Made by a program: the position numbers and the translations under genes. Positions 36,740 to 46,528 of a stretch of DNA of 64,000 nucleotides are shown here, in pieces (within the stretch, counting starts at the first letter, position 1; each line of letters starts with the position of its first letter). This DNA is from an uncultured Flavobacteriaceae bacterium (GTDB lineage Bacteria > Bacteroidota > Bacteroidia > Flavobacteriales > Flavobacteriaceae), in assembly GCA_947501845.1 (NCBI GenBank), contig CANMXP010000011.1, positions 62,001 to 126,000 of the forward strand, given 5' to 3'. The notes below the pieces were generated by a model. The model saw only the letters and a list, made by a program, of their open reading frames with translations, did no database searches and had not been told where the DNA came from.

Positions 36740-38428
36740 TTAATTAAGTATTTGTTTTAATATCGTTCTTGTTATTAAATATGTTGGTCTTACTCCTGAA
36801 GTTCCTAAACCTCCCGAGGCAAGTGTAGCTCCTGTTTCTAACGGATTATCACTGGCATAATAGGCATACCTCACTTTTACATTAGGACTAATACTGCCTC
36901 TAACTTTTGAAGCTGCTTGAATTGCTTTTTGGTAATGTGCTCCTTCCATTTCTAATCCTATGACCTGCCAAGTTGAGTTGTAAAAGAATTTCAAAATATC
37001 TTTATTTTGCAATGATGTTCCTAATACGGTAATCATAGACCCTTCATATATATCAACCCCTTGGCCCTCTAAATCTTCCTTTTTTAGCTCATTTGCAAAA
37101 GGGTAATTATCGGCAGTACCTTCAAAAATATGTGCAGAAGGTATCATAATATCCCCTTTACCGCCTTCTAAAATTCCTGCTTTACCCATAATCGATACCG
37201 ATTCCACATTCAAATGCGTTTTTTTGCCTTTATTTTTATACGGCTTCAATAGCTCATCAATCGTCTCATACGCTTGTTCTCCAAAAGCATAATCCATAAC
37301 TAATATAACAGGTTTTTCTTGTTCTAATAGTTTTTCACTGACTTCAAGATCTGTTTTAGAAACATCAATTTTACTAGTATCAAAAATTTGAACATCGATA
37401 TTAGCTCCAGATGTATCTTTAATATAAATCATACCTCGACGTAACGCTTCTTTGCTTACTTTATTTCGAAGACTTTCATTTTCTTTTTTACTCAAAGACT
37501 CATACACCTCAAAAATATCCTTTTTAGATGTTGTTGGATTTAATACACACGACGCAAAAAGTGTATTCATAACACTATGCATATTCGCACTTATTATATG
37601 TATAGGTCTTTCTAGTAATTTATTTTTAAACAACTTTTCCTTTATGGTGTCAGCCCATATTTCTCCATGGATATGATGCCCAATCCGCTCTCTTAACACA
37701 GGGCTAAATGTTACGGTTCTTTTATTATTATGTACTTGTTCTTCTATAGCTAATTTACCTAACCAATATACAATATGAAGCAATCTTTCTGGTTGGGAAG
37801 TTGTGGCAAACTCACCATAAACAGATATTAATTCATTAAATGTTCTACCTAAAATATTGGCTACATGCGTAATAGCTACTTCACGCTCATTTTGCGTCAG
37901 TTTCTTTTTCGATAAAACTGCTTTTTCAAGCTTTATCCAATCTCTTGTTGTCGACCCTTGTTCGTCAATTAAAACACGGTTACTTATTTTATGAGATTCA
38001 ATAAAAAGAAAGGTGAGATGCGTTAATATATCATAGATTTCCGATCGCCCTCGGGTAATCTCAATATTCATTTGTTCTGCATCTATTCTATAACAATTGC
38101 GGCGCCTTTTTTCTGGAATTATAGGCTTAAAGTGAGAATTCCCGTAGCCTTCATCACTCGTTAAATTAATAAATGTACATTCTTCAATGCCTACAGGAAG
38201 CCTGTCTATCACATAAAGTAACCCTTCTAATTCGGCCTTTTCTTCTCCTACAGATCCATATATTTCTGGACGCAAAAGTAATAATGATTGCCGTAAGGTT
38301 TCTCCCGAAATCCCCATAGGCTTATAAAACCCTCTATTGAATAAATGGCGCATGGTAATATACATCCTTTCAATGGCATTCGAACTTTCTTGAGCTCTTG
38401 TTCTAGAATGATGTTTTTTATTACTCAT
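36740..38428 (-). CDS. DUF6909-like protein with nucleotide-phosphorylase-like C-terminal half
   Basis: From ATG 38428 the protein has 562 residues, beginning MSNKKHHSRTRAQESSNAIERM. No signal peptide or membrane segment is visible. The C-terminal part has ILVMDYAFGEQAYETIDELL, SVSIMGKAGILEGGKGDIMIP, and LEMEGAHYQKAI, the last resembling the nucleoside-binding EMEG motif of phosphorylases; this similarity is my reading only. The family is, from memory, DUF6909 of Bacteroidota. An upstream in-frame start at 38491 is rejected because the -7 box would fall inside the gene. It lies 11 bp before the wzz-like gene. Confidence 0.6.
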   Translation of the reverse strand: MSNKKHHSRTRAQESSNAIERMYITMRHLFNRGFYKPMGISGETLRQSLLLLRPEIYGSVGEEKAELEGLLYVIDRLPVGIEECTFINLTSDEGYGNSHFKPIIPEKRRRNCYRIDAEQMNIEITRGRSEIYDILTHLTFLFIESHKISNRVLIDEQGSTTRDWIKLEKAVLSKKKLTQNEREVAITHVANILGRTFNELISVYGEFATTSQPERLLHIVYWLGKLAIEEQVHNNKRTVTFSPVLRERIGHHIHGEIWADTIKEKLFKNKLLERPIHIISANMHSVMNTLFASCVLNPTTSKKDIFEVYESLSKKENESLRNKVSKEALRRGMIYIKDTSGANIDVQIFDTSKIDVSKTDLEVSEKLLEQEKPVILVMDYAFGEQAYETIDELLKPYKNKGKKTHLNVESVSIMGKAGILEGGKGDIMIPSAHIFEGTADNYPFANELKKEDLEGQGVDIYEGSMITVLGTSLQNKDILKFFYNSTWQVIGLEMEGAHYQKAIQAASKVRGSISPNVKVRYAYYASDNPLETGATLASGGLGTSGVRPTYLITRTILKQILN

Positions 38429-38445
38429 TTGTTTTTTTAATGTCC

Positions 38446-38453
38446 CAAAGATA
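38446..38453 (-). promoter_or_regulatory. -7 box upstream of the DUF6909-like gene
   Basis: Minus-strand TATCTTTG matches TAnnTTTG and ends 17 bp before the ATG at 38428. It lies just beyond the GH3 stop at 38466, so the DUF6909-like gene and perhaps wzz-rfb are expressed from here. No -33 TTTG was seen at 19-21 bp. Confidence 0.5.
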
Positions 38454-38465
38454 GTATTATTTGAC

Positions 38466-39959
38466 TTAATTGTTATGAGAAAACCCCTCAACTATTTTTC
38501 TATCATTTGATAGTCTTGGTAATTTATTTTGCCCGCCTAATTTCCCAATAGACTTCATATAATCCTGAAAACCACCTTTTTTCACCTTGGTTATCTTAAG
38601 CATTTGCAAGACTTTTCCCTCTATTAAATCAAAATAATATGAATTTTGTTTTTGAAGCGATTCATCGATTTTTTTTGCCAGACCTAAAATATCTTCTGGT
38701 TCTTTTTCAAATTCTACAAACCATTCATGGTATGGCAGTCCTTCTTTTGGGTTTATTTGAGGCGCTACCGTAAACTCAGTGACGCTAACACTAGAGTTTA
38801 AAAGAGCTTCCTTCATGGCCTGTTCCACTTCTTTACCTATAACATGTTCTCCAAAAGCCGATATGAAATGTTTTATGCGTCCAGAAACAATAACCCTATA
38901 AGGTTTTGTTGAAGTAAACTGCACTGTATCTCCTATATTATATGCCCAAAGACCAGCATTCGTGGAAATAATCATGACATAGTTTACACCAATTTCAACA
39001 TCTTTAATGGTAACCCTTTTAGGGTTTTCTTCAAAGAATGATTCTGTTTTAACAAATTCATAAAAAATTCCAGAATTCAATTGAAGCAACATTCCTTTTT
39101 CGTTTTGGGTATCTTGAAATGCAAAAAAACCTTCACTAGCAGGATATAGCTCTATACTATCTACTCTTCTTCCTATTAAACTTTCGAACTTAGCTCTATA
39201 GGGCTCATAATTAACGCCTCCAAAAATGAATAAATTGAAGTTTTTAAAAATATCACCTATTTTTTTTCCTGTTTTTTGCTGAAGCTTTTCAAAATACATT
39301 TGTACCCAAGAAGGAATACCAGAGATTATGGTCATATTCTCGGACAATGTTTCTTCAACAATAGCATCTACTTTTGTTTCCCAGTCTTCAATACAATTAG
39401 TTTCCCATGAAGGCAATCTGTTTTTCTGAAGGTATTTAGGAACATAATGAGCTACAATACCCGAAAGTCGACCTAATTGAATACCATTTTGCTCATTTAG
39501 AATAGGACTTCCCTGAAGAAAAATCATTTTTCCATTTACAAACTTAGCATTTCCTGTTTCATGAATATACATTAAAATGGCATTTCTGGCCGCCTCAACA
39601 TGCGCGGGCATGCTTTCTTTGGTAATAGGAATGTATTTAGCCCCCGAAGTCGTTCCAGATGTTTTAGCAAAATAAATAGGCTTTCCCTCCCAAAGAATAT
39701 CGCCTTCTCCAGCTACTACTTTTTCTACATATGGTTTAAGGGTCTCATAATCTCGAATAGGAACTCTTTTTACAAAATCGTCATAAGAATTTATATTTAC
39801 GAAATCATGATCTTTACCAAACACAGTGCTCTTGGCAGCAGATATTAAATTTCGAAATACTTTTTCCTGAGTTTCAACAGGGCTATTTGCCCACTTTTGA
39901 ATGCTTTTGTAAACACGCTTTGCAAATGGCTTCGCTAATACAGATTTTAATGATAGCAT
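38466..39959 (-). CDS. GH3-family acyl-adenylate/amidosynthetase-like protein
   Basis: A 497-residue protein of the GH3 family, adenylate-forming enzymes best known from plants as acyl-amino acid synthetases but common in Bacteroidota with unknown substrate. It has the ATP motif FAKTSGTTSGAKYIPIT at about 108-124, IFGGVNYEPYRAKFE, LYPASEGFFAFQ and YNIGDTVQF with SGRIKHFISAFGEHV. Its product is cytoplasmic. It is upstream of the DUF6909-like gene with 37 bp between the ATG-based ends. Confidence 0.9.
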   Translation of the reverse strand: MLSLKSVLAKPFAKRVYKSIQKWANSPVETQEKVFRNLISAAKSTVFGKDHDFVNINSYDDFVKRVPIRDYETLKPYVEKVVAGEGDILWEGKPIYFAKTSGTTSGAKYIPITKESMPAHVEAARNAILMYIHETGNAKFVNGKMIFLQGSPILNEQNGIQLGRLSGIVAHYVPKYLQKNRLPSWETNCIEDWETKVDAIVEETLSENMTIISGIPSWVQMYFEKLQQKTGKKIGDIFKNFNLFIFGGVNYEPYRAKFESLIGRRVDSIELYPASEGFFAFQDTQNEKGMLLQLNSGIFYEFVKTESFFEENPKRVTIKDVEIGVNYVMIISTNAGLWAYNIGDTVQFTSTKPYRVIVSGRIKHFISAFGEHVIGKEVEQAMKEALLNSSVSVTEFTVAPQINPKEGLPYHEWFVEFEKEPEDILGLAKKIDESLQKQNSYYFDLIEGKVLQMLKITKVKKGGFQDYMKSIGKLGGQNKLPRLSNDRKIVEGFSHNN

Positions 39960-40101
39960 TATCTTGTTTGTATTTTAAAATCAAGAGGGTTTTTAATGGG
40001 GTTTAAAAAAGACGCAAGACAGAAAGACAAAATATATTTCATCAGATTAGTAAAATAGTTTTTGTGAACTGAATACTGCAACTGAATGCTGGAGACTTTT
40101 T

Positions 40102-40968
40102 TCATTTAAAATCTATAAAATTTGTTGGGTTAATTGGGTAGCCATCATTCCAGAGTTCGAAATGCAAATGAGGTCCTGTTGACAATTCTCCTGTACTTCC
40201 TGCGGTAGCGATTACCTCTCCTGATTTAACCAAATCGCCTTGTATTTTTGTGAGTGCCGAATTATGCTTATAAACAGATATTAAACCATAACTATGTTCT
40301 ATAATAATAACATATCCTGTATTTACTGTCCATTCTGCAAAAATCACAATACCATCTGCCGTTGCTTTTATAGGGGTATCTTTAGCTAATACGATATCTA
40401 CAGCATAATGTTTTTCTTTTAAATTATAGGGTTCACTTATTGTACCATTAGCTGGCGGAAACAACACAAAATTAGTAGACGAAGTTGCAGACTCAAACAG
40501 GTTGTATTTGTCTTCTTTGTCCACTTTCTCTCTTAAAATTGAATCTTCCAATATAGGAGCAAAATCAACTTCACTCGCTTCTGTTCTAACGGCTTCAATA
40601 ATAGAATCTTTATTAAAATCGCTTGCACTCACATCGCCTTTTAATACCTTTTTTATAGAAGTATAATACAACTCATTCATCGCAATAACCCGTTGCAAAG
40701 AATCTGTTTTATAATTTAATTCTGTGGCTTGTTTTTTTAATGCTGTTGATGAATATCCTGGTATATATTCTCGAAGTGGTGTATAAGCTATTAATATATA
40801 AGTAAACGTTATTAAAAAGACCGCTATTATAGAGCCTAAAACAAAAACATTTAGCCGTGTTAACTTAAATGACAATCGCTCCTCAAACGTATTCTCATTA
40901 AGTATAACCAACCGATACTTATCTAATAATTTCCGTTTTATTTTTTTAGGTTTCTTCTTTTCTTCCAT
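40102..40968 (-). CDS. Membrane-anchored M23 family metallopeptidase
   Basis: A 288-residue zinc peptidase that likely cleaves peptidoglycan cross-links or acts as an activator. A basic cytoplasmic N-terminus (MEEKKKPKKIKRKLLDKYR) is followed by a membrane helix at about 40-62, a short coiled-coil region, and the LytM domain with H187-x3-D191 (HYAVD) and H267-L-H269 (GPHLHFELW), the full zinc-ligand set. The catalytic domain therefore faces the periplasm. A -7 box lies 6 bp upstream of the start. Confidence 0.92.
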   Translation of the reverse strand: MEEKKKPKKIKRKLLDKYRLVILNENTFEERLSFKLTRLNVFVLGSIIAVFLITFTYILIAYTPLREYIPGYSSTALKKQATELNYKTDSLQRVIAMNELYYTSIKKVLKGDVSASDFNKDSIIEAVRTEASEVDFAPILEDSILREKVDKEDKYNLFESATSSTNFVLFPPANGTISEPYNLKEKHYAVDIVLAKDTPIKATADGIVIFAEWTVNTGYVIIIEHSYGLISVYKHNSALTKIQGDLVKSGEVIATAGSTGELSTGPHLHFELWNDGYPINPTNFIDFK

Positions 40969-40974
40969 TTAGAA

Positions 40975-40982
40975 CAAAATTA
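40975..40982 (-). promoter_or_regulatory. -7 box of the M23 peptidase gene
   Basis: Minus-strand TAATTTTG matches TAnnTTTG, 6 bp before the ATG at 40968, so the mRNA would have almost no leader. Confidence 0.4.
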
Positions 40983-41057
40983 AATAAAATAATTACAAGA
41001 CCTGTTTGTCTTTATACTAAAATTATGCTTAAAACGGTATTATTAAACATTAATTAT

Positions 41058-41065
41058 TAACTTTG
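41058..41065 (+). promoter_or_regulatory. -7 box of tatA
   Basis: TAACTTTG matches TAnnTTTG and ends 18 bp before the tatA ATG. No clear -33 element is present. Confidence 0.5.
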
Positions 41066-41083
41066 TAACATAAAATAATTATT

Positions 41084-41266
41084 ATGAGCTTATATATGTT
41101 ACCATTAGCAATTGGACCTTGGCAAATAGCATTAATTGTTGTTGTTGTTTTATTATTGTTTGGTGGGAAAAAAATACCAGAATTAATGCGCGGATTAGGT
41201 AGTGGTATTAAAGAGTTTAAAGACGCTAGTAAAGAAGAAGAACTAGAAGAAGATAAAAAAGAGTAA
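41084..41266 (+). CDS. tatA: Sec-independent translocase subunit TatA/E
   Basis: A 60-residue protein forming the pore component of twin-arginine export. After a short periplasmic N-terminus, [36 protein letters not shown] contains the single membrane helix (about 11-26), the FGGKKIPEL hinge and the amphipathic helix. A strongly acidic/basic tail ([11 protein letters not shown]) follows. It is monocistronic, with its own -7 box and a strong terminator 17 bp after the stop. No tatC is in the window. Confidence 0.95.
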   Translation: MSLYMLPLAIGPWQIALIVVVVLLLFGGKKIPELMRGLGSGIKEFKDASKEEELEEDKKE

Positions 41267-41282
41267 TTACTCATTTTCAAAT

Positions 41283-41310
41283 AAAAAAGACCCTATAGCG
41301 GGTCTTTTTT
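41283..41310. terminator. Bidirectional intrinsic terminator between tatA and the DUF4837 gene
   Basis: AAAAAAGACCC (41283-41293) pairs with GGGTCTTTTTT (41300-41310) around TATAGC. A-T ends give a U run on both strands, so it ends tatA on the plus strand and the DUF4837 gene (stop at 41336) on the minus strand. Confidence 0.9.
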
Positions 41311-41335
41311 ATTTGAACAATTATCTGTGTTTAAT

Positions 41336-42313
41336 TTAATCAAGTTTAACAGATTTAATAATCGCTTCCAATTCCAGCATATAGTTACGTTTATCTACAG
41401 AAGGTGCAAATGCAAAACCTTCAACAACCACCCATCTTTTGTTAATTTTATCTTCAATAGCATAATTAATAAATGGGCCTCCCATAAAAGCATTTTTTAT
41501 ATCCCAAACCCCCTTAGTTTCCAGAGCTGGTTTATTATCTAAAACTGTTTCTCCATGAAAAGGAGTATACGCTTTTTCGGTAGTTAAATAAGAGCCTTCT
41601 ACAGGGCCTTCAATGTGAACTTTTCCAATAGAATCTCTAATTTTAATTATTTGATTTACCACACTATCATTCCTTTTAATGGCATTAAATGGTAATTCAT
41701 AAATCATTAAATTAGTAGTCCCTGTGGTGATATCTTTACGAATCCAAAAAAAGTTATCTGTCTGCTTTGCTATTCTATATATAGATTGAAACTTAATACT
41801 TAAGCCTAATTCTTCTTGAATAGATTTAAAATTATGAGGAGATTTTGCCATTTGACGCTGTCTTTCTGCAATTTCCTGATTTCTAAAAGTCTCAATTATT
41901 TTCGTCTCATTTTTGGCAATTAAATCAATAACATCTTGTTTAGTTTTACCAGAAACTGCTATAACTTGTTGAGGTTTAGCATAAACATCTTTTAAAAACT
42001 TTATACTTGCTTCTTTATTCATTTCTATTTTCAAAACAGTCCTGTTTTTAGTTACAAAACCAGAAAAAACAGCTGGTGGTATTTGGCTAATAGTAAATGT
42101 AGGCTCATCTTGCGGCAAACCATAAATTGGTTTAGCAAGTACATTTCTCATAGCCTCTCCAACAATGCCGTTCCATAGTTCATTATCAACAACAACAGAA
42201 ACATTATTAATGCTACCTGAAGAATCTAAAAGAAATTTTTCGTTTGAAGACTTTTTCTTGTCTCCACAAGAAAAAACAAATAATAACGATGCTAAAAAAA
42301 GAATATGTTTCAT
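41336..42313 (-). CDS. DUF4837 family lipoprotein
   Basis: A 325-residue protein with a lipoprotein signal: MKHILFLASLLFVFSC with the lipobox cysteine at 16, then charged GDKKKS. The mature part matches DUF4837 (ELWNGIVGEAMRNVLAKPIYGLPQDEP near 48-74; YINYAIEDKINKRWVVVEGF-like FINYAIEDKINKRWVVVEGF near the end). The family is restricted to Bacteroidota and its function is unknown. It follows the lytic transglycosylase gene by 22 bp, so a role in envelope maintenance is plausible. Confidence 0.85.
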   Translation of the reverse strand: MKHILFLASLLFVFSCGDKKKSSNEKFLLDSSGSINNVSVVVDNELWNGIVGEAMRNVLAKPIYGLPQDEPTFTISQIPPAVFSGFVTKNRTVLKIEMNKEASIKFLKDVYAKPQQVIAVSGKTKQDVIDLIAKNETKIIETFRNQEIAERQRQMAKSPHNFKSIQEELGLSIKFQSIYRIAKQTDNFFWIRKDITTGTTNLMIYELPFNAIKRNDSVVNQIIKIRDSIGKVHIEGPVEGSYLTTEKAYTPFHGETVLDNKPALETKGVWDIKNAFMGGPFINYAIEDKINKRWVVVEGFAFAPSVDKRNYMLELEAIIKSVKLD

Positions 42314-42335
42314 AAATAGTCTTGGTTTTCGGAAT

Positions 42336-43889
42336 TTAACCCTTAGATATCTTAAGTTTCATTCCTGGTTTTAATTTATTACCACTAATACCGTTCCAAT
42401 CTTTAATATTTTGAACAGAAACTCCAGGGAATTTTTGAGAAATGCTCCATAAAGAATCTCCATTTTCGACAACATAGGTAATAACATCACCCGTAAGAGG
42501 CTTTACTACTGTTGGTTTTTTTGCAGTTTTTACTGGTTCAACATAAGGTTTTCTGGGGTAAATAGTTAAACGCTGTCCTATTTTTAAATTATTACTTCTT
42601 AAGCCATTCCATTTCTTTATATCACTAACCCTAACACCATACCTTCTGGAAATTTTTCCTAAAAAATCTCCAGATCTTACTCGATATCTTACCCTGTCTG
42701 TTGCATTAAAAAATTGAGGCAACGGCTTTTCGCGTCTATCAAATTCGGCTTTGGCAAATGCATAAATCTTTTCTTCATTATTTACAAATTCGCCTATAAC
42801 ATCAACAGGCAACCTTAAAACATAATTTTCTCCCTTAATAACTGGGATGATATCTAATTTATACGATGGATTTAAAAACTGAAGCGCTTCAATAGGAGTT
42901 CCTGTAACTTCTGAAACCTGATCCAAGGTAATCATATGTTTCACTCTAACTGTATCGGTTTCAAAATATGCTACTTCTGGCCTATATTTTTTGAAACCAT
43001 GTTCTTCAGCATATTCAAAAATATACATATTAGCCAAAAATGCTGGTAAATAACCTGCTGTTTCGCGAGGTAAATTATGTCGTATATTCCAATAATTCTG
43101 ATACCCTCCAGAACGTCTAATCGCTTTGGTAACATTTCCTGGCCCCGAATTGTATGCTGCTAAAGCTAAATCCCAATCACCAAAAATCTCATACAACTTC
43201 GATAAATATTTTGCTGCTGCTTCGGTAGATTTAATAGGGTCGCTACGCTCATCAACATAACTACTTACATCCAATCCATACATCTTGCCTGTACTAAACA
43301 TAAACTGCCACAAACCTGTAGCACCTACTCTAGATTTGGCTCTAGGTTTTAGTGCAGATTCTACAATGGCTAAATATTTTATTTCTAGGGGAATATTATG
43401 ATTATCTAACTCTTGTTCGAATAAAGGAAAATAAAAATCACTTAACGTTATCAGTTTTTGAAGATATTTTCTTCGATGTTTTAAGTAGGATTTAATAACA
43501 CTTTCTAGTGCTGGATTATATTCTACATTAAAAGGTGTTCTGGCATCTAATTCTTTTAGCCGTGCTTTAAGTGTATCGGTAGGGAGTTCAGGATAATCAA
43601 CAGCTTCAAAAGTTAACTCTGTAACAGACTTATATATGGTATCGAACAAACGATTACTATAAAGCTCTTCCAACCATTTTTCGTCTAATTTTGCAGCAAG
43701 AGCATCATCTTTAAGGTTTTTTATCGAAGTACTATCTACTATTTCTTTGATGGGTTTTACTACCTGAGAATCTCCATCAACTAAAGAGTCCTTAACCTGT
43801 TCCTTTTGCGAAGAAACAGAGTCTTGGGCTTGCGGAAAACAAGTTCCAATATTTAGCAATAATATAATTATAAAAAAACGAAAAGCCAT
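42336..43889 (-). CDS. MltD-like lytic transglycosylase with two LysM domains
   Basis: A 517-residue exported murein lytic enzyme. A signal peptide (hydrophobic 3-16) is followed by a spacer to about 110. The SLT catalytic domain has the glutamate at 177 in LAIVESAL, then SRVGATGLWQFM and LALAAYNSGPGNV. Two LysM peptidoglycan-binding modules end the protein at about 404-447 (YRVRSGDFLGKISRRYGV) and 470-515 (YVVENGDSLWSISQKF). The order is that of MltD. It presumably acts in the periplasm. Confidence 0.93.
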   Translation of the reverse strand: MAFRFFIIILLLNIGTCFPQAQDSVSSQKEQVKDSLVDGDSQVVKPIKEIVDSTSIKNLKDDALAAKLDEKWLEELYSNRLFDTIYKSVTELTFEAVDYPELPTDTLKARLKELDARTPFNVEYNPALESVIKSYLKHRRKYLQKLITLSDFYFPLFEQELDNHNIPLEIKYLAIVESALKPRAKSRVGATGLWQFMFSTGKMYGLDVSSYVDERSDPIKSTEAAAKYLSKLYEIFGDWDLALAAYNSGPGNVTKAIRRSGGYQNYWNIRHNLPRETAGYLPAFLANMYIFEYAEEHGFKKYRPEVAYFETDTVRVKHMITLDQVSEVTGTPIEALQFLNPSYKLDIIPVIKGENYVLRLPVDVIGEFVNNEEKIYAFAKAEFDRREKPLPQFFNATDRVRYRVRSGDFLGKISRRYGVRVSDIKKWNGLRSNNLKIGQRLTIYPRKPYVEPVKTAKKPTVVKPLTGDVITYVVENGDSLWSISQKFPGVSVQNIKDWNGISGNKLKPGMKLKISKG

Positions 43890-43969
43890 AAAATCTATTC
43901 AGTTAATTATTGAACGATACTATGGCTAAAATCGTATTTTTTAAGCTAATCTGAAAGCTTAATTGAGTT

Positions 43970-45157
43970 TTATTCTAAAATAGCAGCTATTCCAGGTAAT
44001 GTTTTACCTTCTAAGCTCTCGAGCATAGCGCCCCCTCCTGTGCTTACATAACTTACTTTCTTTTCGAATCCAAATTGTTTTACAGCAGCCACAGAGTCAC
44101 CTCCTCCAACTAACGAAAAAGCACCATTTTTAGTAGCCTCAGTAATAGAGTTTCCTAATTCTATAGTACCTCCAGCAAAACTTTCCATTTCGAAAACGCC
44201 TAACGGGCCATTCCAAAGTATTGTTTTAGACTGCATAACAATATCATGGAATTGTGCTCTCGATTTTGGGCCAGCATCTACACCTTCCCAGCCATCTGGA
44301 ATATTATTTATATCTAAAGTCTGCGTATTAGCATCATTACTAAAATCATCAGCAGCAATTACATCTACAGGAATATGTACTTGTACATTTTTCTCTTTTG
44401 CTTGTTTTAAGATATCTAAAGCTAATGGCATCTTATCATCTTCGCAAATAGAATTACCTATTTTGCCTCCCTGCGCTTTAATAAATGTAAATGACATACC
44501 ACCTCCAATTATTAAATGATCTACTTTATCTAAAATGTTTTCTATAATTGTAATTTTAGACGACACCTTAGCACCTCCTAATATTGCCAAAACTGGTTTT
44601 TCTCCAGTTTTCATCACTTTTTCAATACTCTCTATTTCTTGGGACAATAAGCTTCCAAAACACTTGTTTTCTGGAAAAAACTCTGCCACAATGGTTGTAG
44701 ATGCATGTGCTCTATGTGCTGTACCAAAAGCATCATTTACATAAACATCACCTAATTTAGACAGTTTTTCGGCAAAGTCTTTATCTCCAGCTGTTTCCTC
44801 TTTGTAATAACGTAAGTTTTCCAATAGTAAAACCTGCCCAGGTTCTAAACTTGCTGCCGCAGCCTCAACATCATCTCCTATACAATCTTTTACAAACTTT
44901 ACTTCTACACCTAGAACATCTTCAACTTTTGCTGCGATATGACCTAATGAAAACGCTTCTTGGAATCCTTTTGGGCGTCCTAAATGAGACATTAAAATAC
45001 AGCTTCCACCATCTTCTAAAATTTTAATAATTGTTGGTTTTGCAGATATAATCCTTGTAGCGTCTGTTACTTCAAAATTTTCATTCAAAGGCACATTAAA
45101 GTCTACACGTATTAATGCTTTTTTATTTTCAAAATTAAAATCGTTAAGCGTTTTCAT
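43970..45157 (-). CDS. pgk: Phosphoglycerate kinase
   Basis: A 395-residue glycolytic enzyme interconverting 1,3-bisphosphoglycerate and 3-phosphoglycerate with ADP/ATP. It has [13 protein letters not shown] at about 13-25, [40 protein letters not shown], and [13 protein letters not shown] with [15 protein letters not shown] at the C-terminus. Length is standard. It has its own promoter box and no operon partner. Confidence 0.97.
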   Translation of the reverse strand: MKTLNDFNFENKKALIRVDFNVPLNENFEVTDATRIISAKPTIIKILEDGGSCILMSHLGRPKGFQEAFSLGHIAAKVEDVLGVEVKFVKDCIGDDVEAAAASLEPGQVLLLENLRYYKEETAGDKDFAEKLSKLGDVYVNDAFGTAHRAHASTTIVAEFFPENKCFGSLLSQEIESIEKVMKTGEKPVLAILGGAKVSSKITIIENILDKVDHLIIGGGMSFTFIKAQGGKIGNSICEDDKMPLALDILKQAKEKNVQVHIPVDVIAADDFSNDANTQTLDINNIPDGWEGVDAGPKSRAQFHDIVMQSKTILWNGPLGVFEMESFAGGTIELGNSITEATKNGAFSLVGGGDSVAAVKQFGFEKKVSYVSTGGGAMLESLEGKTLPGIAAILE

Positions 45158-45195
45158 TTATATTTATTTTGTATGTTGTTTAACTAATTGACACA

Positions 45196-45203
45196 CAAAT
45201 GTA
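45196..45203 (-). promoter_or_regulatory. -7 box of pgk
   Basis: Minus-strand TACATTTG matches TAnnTTTG, 38 bp upstream of the ATG at 45157. A GGTTT lies about 23 bp further upstream, a weak -33 candidate. Confidence 0.5.
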
Positions 45204-45285
45204 ACTAATTAAAGACAGCTATAAAACCTGTTTTTCCACGAAAACGATATAGCTTGTAAAGATTTTTGATTAAACCGTTATTTCT

Positions 45286-46341
45286 TTATTTTTTTGTTGA
45301 AAATCCTGAGTCTATAAGCTGTATAAGCTCTTTAATATTTTCCGAAATAGCTTTTTTTATATTTCTTTTCATTAAGGGTTTCATAAGAACTCCAAAAGGT
45401 TTAAAGTCTGCAAAAACCTCAACCCGTAGCTTGGTATAATCATGTTCTGTTTCTTCCAAAATAAAATAATTATTCATGCGTTTTGTAAACGGCACATTTT
45501 TAGTAGACTCCCCATAAACTAATTGATTTTTGCCCACAGCTTTAGTAATCGTGGTCTGTTCTACTTCCTCATTTTTATTTATTAGGCACTTATGTTTTTG
45601 ACCTGCACGATTCACTTTATTTTTATCATATTCTAGTTTGTCCACACCTTTTGTCCATAGTAGTCTATAATCAAAATTACTAATCACTTCATAAAGCTCC
45701 AATGCAGGGATTTTTACCAATTGGGTTTCATCAAATAATTTATGCTTCGGAACATTATCTGGAATGGGTTCAATTTCTGGAAGCTTCTCCTTTAAATGCG
45801 ATAATGGATTATAGGTAAAAGTGATCGTGCCAAAATCATATTCCGCAATTAATTGATTCTCTTCATTTACAGGCAGGACACTTTCGGTAAAAATAGCGTA
45901 TTCTTCTAAAGGCACATTGTTTTTAAGCAGACGGTGTATTTGTATCACGTGGCTCCCATAGGGTTTTTTAGAATCTTTAACTTTTATAAACTCTATTTCG
46001 CCATAATGTACAACAAACTTAATTTTTAAATTATATGCAGAAGAACAAGCCCCACAATGACATATACGTTGGTATTCATATCGTTTAAGATGCTTATGAA
46101 ACGCCAAGTACATGGCTTCAATTTGCTTTTCGATAGTCAAAACATCAACATGATTCTCAAGCTTATACATAAACAAGGCATCGCCTTCAATTTCCGCTAA
46201 TTCCAAATTCATGGTATTGGCATCAATCAGCAATTCCAATAACTCCGCAATAATATGCCTGCTATGAGTAATATCTGTATGATGTACAAACTCTGTAAAC
46301 CCTGAAATATCTGGAATAAAAAGAATAGCGTTTTGAGTCAT
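45286..46341 (-). CDS. DUF2652 protein with cyclase-like N-terminus and SRPBCC-like C-terminus
   Basis: A 351-residue protein. The N-terminal half (1-190) begins AILFIPDISGFTEFVHHTD and has AEIEGDALFMYK, a layout shared with nucleotide cyclase-type domains and assigned to DUF2652. The C-terminal half (about 205-345) has the alternating pattern of polyketide-cyclase/START-like SRPBCC proteins. A CHCGACSS cluster at about 95-103 could bind metal. No catalytic assignment is possible. It is divergent from holB. Confidence 0.8.
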   Translation of the reverse strand: MTQNAILFIPDISGFTEFVHHTDITHSRHIIAELLELLIDANTMNLELAEIEGDALFMYKLENHVDVLTIEKQIEAMYLAFHKHLKRYEYQRICHCGACSSAYNLKIKFVVHYGEIEFIKVKDSKKPYGSHVIQIHRLLKNNVPLEEYAIFTESVLPVNEENQLIAEYDFGTITFTYNPLSHLKEKLPEIEPIPDNVPKHKLFDETQLVKIPALELYEVISNFDYRLLWTKGVDKLEYDKNKVNRAGQKHKCLINKNEEVEQTTITKAVGKNQLVYGESTKNVPFTKRMNNYFILEETEHDYTKLRVEVFADFKPFGVLMKPLMKRNIKKAISENIKELIQLIDSGFSTKK

Positions 46342-46516
46342 TTTTATTAATCGGCATTTATTTAATGTATAAAAATAAGTCGATTTATTTTGTGTTTATT
46401 ACAAGATAATGTTAAAAACCGAAAAGCATTCGCACAATAATAAATTCAATTTTAAAAATAGCAGATGCCTTACTGTACTAATCGTTTTCGTTCTTTAACA
46501 TCTAATAAAAAATGTG

Positions 46517-46524
46517 TAGGTTTG
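46517..46524 (+). promoter_or_regulatory. -7 box of holB
   Basis: TAGGTTTG matches TAnnTTTG and ends 4 bp before the holB ATG, which predicts a leaderless or nearly leaderless transcript. Confidence 0.45.
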
Positions 46525-46528
46525 TTTC

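Noticed and set aside
38429-38491. Longer start for the DUF6909-like protein
   Set aside because: It would overlap the GH3 gene and include a -7 box; the extra 21 residues do not look like coding sequence.
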